DNA of 64,000 nt, taken from assembly GCA_030432635.1 (NCBI GenBank), contig JAUIMB010000005.1, forward strand, positions 124,001 to 188,000. The letters are read 5' to 3'. The notes beneath the pieces are model-generated. The model made no database searches. It was not told the DNA's origin and saw only the letters and a program-made list of their open reading frames with translations. The stretch comes from Bacteroidia bacterium (GTDB taxonomy: Bacteria; Bacteroidota; Bacteroidia; Flavobacteriales; Flavobacteriaceae). This document shows positions 16,142 to 23,500 of this stretch, one piece after another. Every line of letters begins with the position of its first letter. The first letter of the stretch is position 1. Both the position numbers and the translations under genes were made by a program.

Positions 16142-16160
16142 AAGGTGATCTTTAAAGCAA

Positions 16161-16204
16161 CAAATGTAAAATGTGTAGAATTCATTGGCAGTAACATTGG
16201 TTAC
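16161..16204 (-). promoter_or_regulatory. Crp/Fnr-type box and -7 element, tauE-like gene
   Basis: The perfect half-sites GTAAC-ATTG-GTTAC are at 16191-16204. The -7 element TACATTTG (16168-16161, minus strand) is an exact match. The distance is 36.5 bases. The box overlaps the intergenic spacer just after the regulator gene, so the exporter has a promoter separate from its regulator. Confidence 0.8.
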
Positions 16205-16213
16205 AGATTTGGT

Positions 16214-16846
16214 TTATATATCCTTTAAAATTATAGAATTTCTGTGGAGTTCAATCTTTCCGAGGGTTTCCAGTTTTTTTAACAATCTGGAAACAACCAC
16301 TCTAGAGGTGTGAAGCTCGTAAGCTATTTGTTGGTGTGTATTATGAATGGTTTTATCGTTTGATATCCTTGATTTTTCCAAAAGATATTTCAAAAGCCGC
16401 TCATCCATTTTCAAAAAGGCAATACTATCAATGGTCTCTAGCATTTCATTGAGCCTATTGTGATAGCTTTCGAACACAAAACTTCTCCAGCTTTTATATT
16501 TTTCGGACCATTCTTCCATTTTTTCAATTGGAATCATAATCAACTTGGCATCGGTTTCAGCAATCGCTCTAATTTCGCTTTTTGTCTGACCCAAACAGCA
16601 GGTCAATGTCATGGCACAGGTATCTCCTTTTTCTAAAAAATAAAGCAATAGCTCATCACCATCACCATCTTCCCTCAAAATCTTTATTGCTCCAGAAACC
16701 AACAAGGGCATTGCTCGAACATATTGTCCGATTTCCATCATTTTAAATCCTTCTGGAATTTCCTTAAAGGTGCCAACTTGGTTGATTTCATTAAGTAGAC
16801 CTTCTTCAAAAAGATGTCCATAGTTGTCTTTAAGTTCTTGAATCAT
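16214..16846 (-). CDS. Crp/Fnr-family transcriptional regulator of the sulfur island
   Basis: 210 residues. The N-terminal cyclic-nucleotide-binding-like beta-roll (about 25-110) lacks an obvious cAMP pocket and has no Fnr N-terminal cysteine cluster. Instead three cysteines lie in the roll: Cys77, Cys83 and Cys84 (DTCAMTLTCCLG). A long dimerisation helix leads to a winged HTH (about 150-210) with the recognition segment HTSRVVVSRLLKKLE. Its own promoter and the promoters of five adjacent sulfur operons carry GTAAC-N4-GTTAC boxes at activator position. It is therefore inferred to be an autoregulated activator responding to sulfide or persulfide. Confidence 0.85.
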   Translation of the reverse strand: MIQELKDNYGHLFEEGLLNEINQVGTFKEIPEGFKMMEIGQYVRAMPLLVSGAIKILREDGDGDELLLYFLEKGDTCAMTLTCCLGQTKSEIRAIAETDAKLIMIPIEKMEEWSEKYKSWRSFVFESYHNRLNEMLETIDSIAFLKMDERLLKYLLEKSRISNDKTIHNTHQQIAYELHTSRVVVSRLLKKLETLGKIELHRNSIILKDI

Positions 16847-16854
16847 ATGCCAAT

Positions 16855-16940
16855 TTATGGTTTTTCGAGCGCTTTTGCGATTAACATATTAAATACTAAC
16901 AAAAGAATAGGTGAACAATGTACTGTAAATCCCAACGCAT
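16855..16940 (-). promoter_or_regulatory. Long leader of the regulator gene with two mini-ORFs
   Basis: The predicted start near 16946 leaves about 100 bases before the ATG at 16846, against 13-26 bases for the other regulon promoters. It holds two small frames on the minus strand. One has 14 codons at 16940-16896, begins MRWDLQY and ends in FFC. The other has 10 codons at 16887-16855 (MLIAKALEKP). Whether either is translated is unknown. Confidence 0.3.
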
Positions 16941-16949
16941 CAATTTTTG

Positions 16950-16993
16950 TAAAAGTATTATCCTTTTTACGCAATCACAGTAACAAAGGTTAC
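16950..16993 (-). promoter_or_regulatory. Crp/Fnr-type box and -7 element, autoregulatory
   Basis: GTAAC-AAAG-GTTAC is at 16980-16993, upstream of the regulator gene. The -7 element TACTTTTA (16957-16950, minus strand) is identical to that of the second CstB-like gene. The centre-to-end distance is again 36.5 bases, indicating positive autoregulation. Confidence 0.75.
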
Positions 16994-17077
16994 AAAAACG
17001 AAGCAACAATATGATTGAAGCTGTAACAAATGTACAATACAATCGAATAGTGGATTCCATAAAAAGACAAACAAAAA

Positions 17078-17099
17078 AAGCATCTCAATAGAGATGCTT
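17078..17099 (-). terminator. Terminator of the tRNA-Asp transcript
   Basis: AAGCATCTC and GAGATGCTT form a 9-bp perfect stem with an AATA loop, flanked by an A tract and a T tract. It lies a few bases after the tRNA 3' end and works in either direction. Confidence 0.85.
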
Positions 17100-17104
17100 T
17101 TTTG

Positions 17105-17178
17105 CGGTCTGGACGGGACTCGAACCCGCGACCTTCGCCGTGACAGGGCGACATTCTAACCAACTGAACTACCAGACC
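17105..17178 (-). tRNA. tRNA-Asp (anticodon GTC)
   Basis: The reverse complement folds as a 74-base tRNA. The acceptor stem is GGTCTGG/CCAGACC with G discriminator. The D-arm contains AGTTCAGTTGGTTAGAA. The anticodon loop is CCTGTCACG with GTC, and the T-arm is GCGGGTTCGAGTCCCGT. CCA is not encoded. The minus-strand frame overlapping it is not a gene. Confidence 0.95.
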
Positions 17179-17254
17179 GTAGCTTAATTGCGAGGGCAAA
17201 TATACATTCGATTTTTTATATCACAAATAATTTCAGATAATTTTTCTGCAAAAA

Positions 17255-18190
17255 TCAAACAAATTTTTGTCGTTCTACCATGTAGGTCGTCAAGATTTTA
17301 TCAAAGGGTTGATTGATATCGGCTTCGACATACTTAATTTGATATTGTCCACATTTTAAACGTATACTTTTAAAGTAGTCCTCAACCGCAGTTTCATAAC
17401 CTTCCTTTATGGTATCGGGATATAAATTGATGTACTCATTGGTTTCGACATCAATAAATCGTTTTGGCGTATTATCAAAGTCAAACTTAAGCTCTTTATG
17501 CTTGTCAATGACATGAAATAATACCACCTCGTGTTTATTGTATTTCAAATGACGTAGGGCCTCAAATAATTTCACATCATCTGTCGATGTTTGAAACATA
17601 TCGGTAAAAAAGAATATCAGTGAACGCCTATGTATGTTCTCAGCAATTTGGTGCAAATAAGTATAGGTCTCCGTTTGTTTATTAAGCTGTTTTGAAACCA
17701 CCATATTACTCAATTCACTCAATAACATATGATGGTGACGCTCACTACCTTTTTCTGGAGCATAATAATCATAAGTATCACTATAAATACTCAAACCAAC
17801 CGCATCGCGCTGTTTTTTTAGGATATGCATCAATGCTGCCGAAGCCAATGCTGAAAACGCAATTTTATTCAGGTTTGTAATGCTAAAATCCTTCATTTCA
17901 GGATAGTGCATTGAGCTACTATTATCTATAATGAGGTGACAACGCAAATTGGTCTCATCGTCATAACGCTTGGTGTACAGTTTATCAGTCTTAGCATAGA
18001 GTTTCCAATCGATATGACGGGTGCTCTCTCCTTGATTATAAATCTTATGTTCAGCAAACTCTGCAGAAAAACCGTGAAACGGACTCTTGTGCATACCAGC
18101 TATAAAGCCTTCCACGACCTGTTTGGCTAGAAGCTCTAGGTTTTTAAAACCGCCTGCTTTATTAAGTTCTGCCTGTAAATTCATATTCAT
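17255..18190 (-). CDS. DUF58 domain protein (VWA-like)
   Basis: 311 residues. The signature EHKIYNQGESTRHIDWKLYAKTDKLYTKRYDDETN (about 47-81) followed by a MIDAS-like DNSSSM is typical of DUF58 proteins. These are usually encoded with MoxR AAA ATPases and VWA membrane proteins of the BatABCD/aerotolerance type. No MoxR gene is adjacent here. Two in-frame ATG codons (18190 and 18184) are equally plausible starts. It sits between tRNA-Asp and clpP. Confidence 0.85.
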   Translation of the reverse strand: MNMNLQAELNKAGGFKNLELLAKQVVEGFIAGMHKSPFHGFSAEFAEHKIYNQGESTRHIDWKLYAKTDKLYTKRYDDETNLRCHLIIDNSSSMHYPEMKDFSITNLNKIAFSALASAALMHILKKQRDAVGLSIYSDTYDYYAPEKGSERHHHMLLSELSNMVVSKQLNKQTETYTYLHQIAENIHRRSLIFFFTDMFQTSTDDVKLFEALRHLKYNKHEVVLFHVIDKHKELKFDFDNTPKRFIDVETNEYINLYPDTIKEGYETAVEDYFKSIRLKCGQYQIKYVEADINQPFDKILTTYMVERQKFV

Positions 18191-18248
18191 TTTCCGTACA
18201 AATGGAAATCTTGCAACTTAAGTTTCTAAGTATAGTGATATTAAAGAT

Positions 18249-18794
18249 TTATTCCAAAACCGCATCTACTATACCATAGGTGACAGATTCTTCAGCTCCC
18301 ATCCAATGATCACGATTGAAGTCCTTCATCACCTTATCAACATCCTGTCCGCAATTTTCTGCCAATATTTGAGCACTTAGCTCCTTGGTTTTCAATATTT
18401 CCTGCGCTGTAATTTCAATATCACTTGCTTGTCCGCGAGCACCACCACTCGGCTGATGGATCATTACCCTTGCATGTGGTTGGATAAAACGTTTTCCTTT
18501 GGTTCCAACAGACAACAATATAGATCCCATCGAAGCCGCCAATCCTGTACAAATCGTAGACACATCACTATTTAAGGATTTAATACAATCGTACATCGCA
18601 AATCCAGAAGTCACATAACCGCCTGGACTATTAATGTATAGGTGAATGTCCTTAGTTTCGAGTGAGTCAAGGTACATAAGCCTATCAATAACATGTTTTG
18701 CCGATTCGTCATCTACCATTCCCCAAAGAAATACTTTGCGCTCTTCCAATAATTTACTATCTATTACGTCTTGGGTTTTTGATTTTTTTGTCAT
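18249..18794 (-). CDS. clpP: ClpP-type serine protease subunit
   Basis: 181 residues. The catalytic triad is Ser88 (GLAASMGS), His113 (MIHQP) and Asp162, with spacing 25 and 49 identical to E. coli ClpP. The structural motif YINSPGGYVTSG is present. It is shorter at the N-terminus than most ClpP, with no propeptide. No clpX or trigger-factor gene is beside it, so it may be a secondary ClpP. It forms the proteolytic chamber with a Clp ATPase partner encoded elsewhere. Confidence 0.9.
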   Translation of the reverse strand: MTKKSKTQDVIDSKLLEERKVFLWGMVDDESAKHVIDRLMYLDSLETKDIHLYINSPGGYVTSGFAMYDCIKSLNSDVSTICTGLAASMGSILLSVGTKGKRFIQPHARVMIHQPSGGARGQASDIEITAQEILKTKELSAQILAENCGQDVDKVMKDFNRDHWMGAEESVTYGIVDAVLE

Positions 18795-18881
18795 TATTAT
18801 TTTGTTTGCTTAAAAATAAAAAAAGGTTCACCATAAAGGCAAACCTTTTATCATTTCTTTTAGATTATCTACAAATGAAGT

Positions 18882-19199
18882 CTACAATAAAGAATCGATT
18901 GCATCTGTATACGCATTTTTAGGAGCTACACCTACTTGACGACCTACAACTTCCCCATTTTGGAATACCAATACTGTAGGGATGTTACGCACACCGTATT
19001 TAGCTGCAAATTCCTGATTAGCATCTACATCAACCTTACCAACAACGGCTTTCCCATCATATTCCGAACTAATCTCATCAATGATCGGTCCGACCATTCG
19101 ACAAGGTCCACACCAAGCTGCCCAAAAATCTACCATTACAGGTTTGTCGCTCTTTAATACTGTTTCTTCAAATGTTGCATCTGTTATTTCTAATGCCAT
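18882..19199 (-). CDS. trxA: Thioredoxin
   Basis: 105 residues, a canonical cytoplasmic thioredoxin. The active site is WCGPC (Cys30, Cys33) in MVDFWAAWCGPCR, the buried Asp is in KVDVDANQ and the cis-Pro is in VRNIPTVLVF. It is monocistronic, 87 bases upstream of clpP. Its promoter overlaps a 9-bp inverted repeat at 19249-19273, which suggests specific control. Confidence 0.95.
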   Translation of the reverse strand: MALEITDATFEETVLKSDKPVMVDFWAAWCGPCRMVGPIIDEISSEYDGKAVVGKVDVDANQEFAAKYGVRNIPTVLVFQNGEVVGRQVGVAPKNAYTDAIDSLL

Positions 19200-19248
19200 A
19201 ATTTTTTCCTCTATATGTTTAACTTTATTTTCGTTATAAGTCTATGTC

Positions 19249-19273
19249 TTGACTAATACACAAAATTAGTCAA
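19249..19273. promoter_or_regulatory. Inverted repeat overlapping the trxA promoter
   Basis: TTGACTAAT (19249-19257) and ATTAGTCAA (19265-19273) are perfect inverted arms with a 7-base spacer. On the minus strand the -7-like element TAATTTTG (19268-19261) lies inside it, so a bound protein would block or remodel trxA transcription. Confidence 0.5.
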
Positions 19274-19363
19274 AAATTTTGCCAAACCTTACAATAGCAG
19301 TATTTGTTTTGATTATGTACGCATAGGGTGTATGTATAGTATTATTATGGCGCATCCCTTAAC

Positions 19364-19470
19364 TCCTACAAGGTTAAAAAAAACCTTGCAGGAAAAGGGT
19401 CAGGCTTTCCGCTTTATCTTTTTTCTTGAAAAAAAGGATGCCGCTGCAATCCTTTGCGCAGGCTGTTCTG
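19364..19470 (+). repeat. Flavobacterial intergenic repeat (GGGTCAGGCTTTC type)
   Basis: It starts with an imperfect 12-bp inverted repeat, TCCTACAAGGTT/AACCTTGCAGGA (19364-19393). AGGGTCAGGCTTTC (19396-19409) and GGATGCCGCTGCAATCC follow. The 14-base core recurs on the other strand at 33401-33414 in another intergenic region. It is non-coding and likely dispersed in the genome. Confidence 0.5.
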
Positions 19471-19472
19471 CT

Positions 19473-19504
19473 TTAATTACGCAACCAATAAGTTGCGTAA
19501 TTAA
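19473..19504. promoter_or_regulatory. Operator-like inverted repeat upstream of SRPBCC/ArsR genes
   Basis: TTAATTACGCAAC (19473-19485) and GTTGCGTAATTAA (19492-19504) are perfect 13-base arms with a 6-base spacer. A partial second copy, GCAACCAACAAGTTG, follows about 36 bases later near 19522-19536, next to a TATATTCA -7-like element. This is a candidate site for the ArsR-type regulator encoded downstream. Confidence 0.5.
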
Positions 19505-19562
19505 AATTATTGCCTTATTTTTAGCAACCAACAAGTTGTATATTCATTCAAATTATAATATT

Positions 19563-19988
19563 ATGAAAGATAAGATCACAAAGGAAAAAGTATTCAAACA
19601 CCCAATCGATAAGGTCTGGAACGCCATTACCAAAGCCAACGAAATTTCGACCTGGTTTCTGGATGCAGATTTTAAAGCAGAAGTTGGTTATCAATATACC
19701 TTCAACTCCAAAGGCGAAGACTGCTCTCAAATACAAGGCGAGGTTAAATCTGCTTCCCCTTATGTCTTAATCTACACATGGATTGTCAAAGACACACCAG
19801 GCGAAACGACGGTCACCTGGAAACTTGAGACCGTTCCTGGAGGCACAAAACTATACTTGGAACATTCTGGAATAACAAATTATACTGGAGAGACAGCCGT
19901 TGCCATGTTCGAAAGCTTTGATGGTGGTTGGGACAATTGCATGAACGGACTCTTTAATTATTTAAGACAAGAGGTCGATGCAGGATAG
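19563..19988 (+). CDS. SRPBCC (AHSA1-like) domain protein
   Basis: 141 residues from ATG 19563; the open frame extends upstream but that part is a repeat element, not protein. The START/Bet v1-like fold of the AHSA1 type is recognised from VFKHPIDKVWNAITKANEISTWF near the N-terminus and GGWDNCMNGLFNYL at the end. It overlaps the ArsR-type regulator by 11 bases, a very common pairing in which the SRPBCC protein is thought to bind a small hydrophobic ligand. The ligand is unknown. Confidence 0.88.
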   Translation: MKDKITKEKVFKHPIDKVWNAITKANEISTWFLDADFKAEVGYQYTFNSKGEDCSQIQGEVKSASPYVLIYTWIVKDTPGETTVTWKLETVPGGTKLYLEHSGITNYTGETAVAMFESFDGGWDNCMNGLFNYLRQEVDAG

Positions 19989-20304
19989 AATCACACAACT
20001 TTTTAAAGCTATTGCAGATCCAACAAGGCGTGAGATCTTTCATGCCTTGGTGATTGCCAGTTCGGCATTGTCTATCACGCAAATTTCAAATCAGTTTGAG
20101 ATCAGCAGGCAAGGTGTTACCAAGCATATAAAAACCCTTGAGGATGCTGGACTTATCCATTTAAACAAAAAAGGTCGTGAGCAATTTTGCAGTGCCAACG
20201 CAAAACCATTAAAGGAAATTAATAGTTGGGTACAGTTTTATGAGCAGTTCTGGGATGATTCCCTGGACCATTTGGACAATTACCTAAATCATAAAACATC
20301 CTAG
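19978..20304 (+). CDS. ArsR-family transcriptional regulator
   Basis: 108 residues. A winged HTH with FKAIADPTRREIFHAL at the N-terminus and the recognition segment QFEISRQGVTKHIKTLEDAGLI. No metal-binding cysteine motif is present, so this is the non-metal ArsR type found with SRPBCC proteins. It overlaps the preceding gene and probably represses the pair through the inverted repeat at 19473-19504. Its stop codon overlaps the stop of the convergent small membrane protein. Confidence 0.88.
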   Translation: MQDRITQLFKAIADPTRREIFHALVIASSALSITQISNQFEISRQGVTKHIKTLEDAGLIHLNKKGREQFCSANAKPLKEINSWVQFYEQFWDDSLDHLDNYLNHKTS

Positions 20305-20474
20305 CGCTTGGACGTATCGGTTTTGTGGATTGTAAAGTAACCGTAAATCAAACACAATGCACAAACTATAGTCAATAATTGATCTTTAAAAGCATCGCCA
20401 TTAACCAATCCAAAAAAGGCAGCCGATAAACCTGTTACACCAATAATTAAAAGCATGTTTCGAGTTGCTTTCAT
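20301..20474 (-). CDS. Small two-helix membrane protein, 57 residues
   Basis: An ATG at 20474 opens a 57-codon frame ending TAG at 20301, convergent with the ArsR gene by 4 bases. The sequence has two hydrophobic helices: NMLLIIGVTGLSAAFFGL and LLTIVCALCLIYGYF. They are joined by a short polar loop (VNGDAFKDQ), with a charged tail (HKTDTSKR). No family is recognised. The coding-like composition and exact packing between two genes support it as real. Confidence 0.6.
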   Translation of the reverse strand: MKATRNMLLIIGVTGLSAAFFGLVNGDAFKDQLLTIVCALCLIYGYFTIHKTDTSKR

Positions 20475-20529
20475 ATCTGAAATATTTTTAATTTACAGAT
20501 GTGTAGCTAGTTGAAACGAAATGTTACAT

Positions 20530-23500
20530 TCAATTCAGTTTAAACTTAACATCATTATAGGCTAGGCCATCCAAAAGCTCTTGTGAAATTTTAACCTTCT
20601 GTTTGCGACTTGGCATGTTCAGTTTTATCTTTTCATCATTATCATAGACAATGAAATTAAGCGCTTTTTCCCCTTGATGCATTTTGAGCAAATCTTGTAA
20701 AACTGTAATACGTTTCGCCTGAAGATCCTTAATATTGAGCTGTATGGATAGCTTCTTGGCATAGGTATCCATCACATCGTGCAATAATTGAAAATTATTA
20801 AACTGAATTCTAGGGTCACTCTTTTTGCCAGTATCTCGATTTACCCATCCTTCACGAATGAAGGCCCTCACATAGACAAAGCTATTCTTCACCAAAAAAT
20901 GACGAAACTTTAAATACTCCTCACCAAAGATTCTAAACTCAAAACTGTCTGTGTAATCCTCTACTGTAAACGCAGCCCAACCTTTTCCCTGTTTACTTAC
21001 ACGATGCTGGATATCGGTAACTACGCCTCCAAAGGTGAGCTCCCTATTCACATAATTTTCCAGCTCGTTGAACAAGGCAATATTAGCGTTACAAAACGTT
21101 TGCATTTCCACTTTAAAATCATCCAATGGATGACCAGAAATATAAACGCCTACCACTTCCTTTTCCTGAGCGAGCTTTTCCATGGTTCCCCATTCTTCAC
21201 ATGGTGGCACCACAGGTTCAGCAATCTGCACTTCACTTGAAGCACCAAACAAACTCACTTGAGCAGAGTTTTCATTCTCTTGATGCTTAGCACCATACTT
21301 AATGGCTTTTTCCAAAAATGTTATACCATCACCTTCATCATGAAAATATTGGGCACGATGGGTATCGCCAAAGCCATCAAAACCACCAGCCAATGCTAAA
21401 TTCTCAAAGGCTTTCTTATTGGCAGCACGTAGGTCGATGCGCTTTGCCAAATCAAAAATAGATTTATAAGGACCATCCTCCTTTCGGTTTTTAACAATGG
21501 TTTTAACAGCACCATGACCCACACCTTTTATAGCTCCCATTCCAAAACGTACGGCTCCATCCTGGTTTACTGAAAACTTATAGTAGGATTCATTGACATC
21601 AGGTCCCAGAACGTCCAAACGCATGCGCTTACATTCTTCCATAAAAAAGGTCACCTGCTTAATGTCATTCATATTATTTGACAATACTGCAGCCATATAT
21701 TCTGCAGGATAATGCGCCTTTAAATATGCCGTTTGATAGGCAATCCAAGCATAGCATGTCGAGTGCGATTTGTTAAAGGCATAACTTGCAAAGGCTTCCC
21801 AGTCTTTCCATACTTTTTCCAAGACTTTGGCATCATGGCCATTGGCTTCAGCTTGCGCGATGAATTTTGGTTTCATCTTATCCAAAACCGCAATTTGCTT
21901 CTTACCCATAGCCTTACGTAAGACATCGGCTTCACCTTTTGTAAAGTCGGCCAATTTTTGAGACAATAACATTACTTGCTCTTGGTAAACGGTAATTCCG
22001 TAGGTCTCCTTGAGGTATTCTTCCATTGCAGGAAGATCATATTCAATGTCTTCATCACCATGTTTCCGTCTGGTAAAACTTGGAATATATTCCATTGGTC
22101 CTGGACGATATAAGGCATTCATTGCTATCAAGTCCTCAAATACCGTTGGTTTTAGTTCCCTCAGGTGTTTTTGCATACCAGGAGATTCATACTGGAACAC
22201 ACCAACTGTTTCGCCTCTTTGGAACAATTCGTAGGTCTTTTCATCATCCAAAGGAAAACTTTCGGGATCTAGTTGAATTCCATGTTTTGCCTTAACAATT
22301 TTAACCGTATCCTTAATTAGGGTTAAGGTTTTCAATCCAAGAAAATCCATTTTCAGTAAACCTGCATCCTCAACAACAGAATTGTCAAATTGGGTCACGT
22401 ATAAATCAGAATCCTTTGCAGTTGCCACTGGAACAAACTTGGTAATATCGTCAGGTGTAATAATTACTCCACAGGCATGAATTCCCGTATTACGCACTGA
22501 GCCTTCCAAGGTTCGCGCCAAATTTACGGTCTCTGATTCAAGATCGTCTCCATCGGCAATATTGAGCAATTGATTGACTTTTTCGAGATCCTCAGCACGA
22601 AACTTTTTGCTTAACTCCTTTTCATCTAAACCAAAAATCTTATTGAGTTTAGACATGGTTGGAATCAGTTTGGCGATACGATCGGCATCAAAAAGTGGCA
22701 AGTCCAAGACCCTTGCGGTATCACGTATCGAGGATTTGGCAGCCATGGTTCCGTAGGTAATGATTTGTGCCACCTGATTGGCTCCATACTTTTCGATAAC
22801 ATAATCCATGACACGGCTTCGACCTTCATCATCAAAATCAATATCGATATCTGGCATGCTAATACGATCAGGATTTAGAAAACGCTCAAAAAGCAGATCG
22901 TATTTGAGAGGATCTATATTGGTAATCCACAGGCAATATGCAACCACAGATCCAGCTGCCGAACCACGACCTGGACCTACCGAAACGTCCATGTTTCGGG
23001 CTTCACGAATAAAGTCCTCAACAATTAAAAAATATCCAGGATAACCTGTATTCTCAATGACACTTAATTCAAAATCCAATCGTTCCTTAACCTCATCGGT
23101 CAAATCCTTTCCATAACGCTTTTTAGCACCTTCATAAGTCAAGTGTCTCAAATAGGCATTTTCGCCACGCTTTCCACCATCGGCTATATCGGCACCATCC
23201 TTAAACTCCTCAGGTATATCAAATGCAGGAAGCAATACATCGCGTGCCAATTGATATGCTTCTACCTTATCAACTACCTCTTGGATATTGGTAATGGCCT
23301 CTGGAATATCACGAAATAGTGCCTTCATTTCTTCGGAAGACTTAAAATAATATTCCTGGTTTGGCAAACCATAACGATACCCTCTACCTCTTCCAATAGG
23401 AGTGGCTTGTTTTTCGCCATCTTTCACACATAGTAAAATGTCATGTGCATTGGCATCCTCTTGTTTACAGTAATAGGTATTGTTTGTGGCAATAGTTTTA

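Noticed and set aside
6522-16993. Repeated GTAAC palindromes considered as a CRISPR-like or iteron array
   Set aside because: Copies are kilobases apart, each at a promoter with fixed spacing, which fits operators only.
16990-17199. 69-codon minus-strand frame over the tRNA region
   Set aside because: It reads through tRNA-Asp and its terminator and has no protein-like features.
19332-19562. 77-codon N-terminal extension of the SRPBCC protein
   Set aside because: The stretch consists of an inverted repeat, a dispersed intergenic repeat and an operator; the AHSA1 fold begins at the ATG at 19563.
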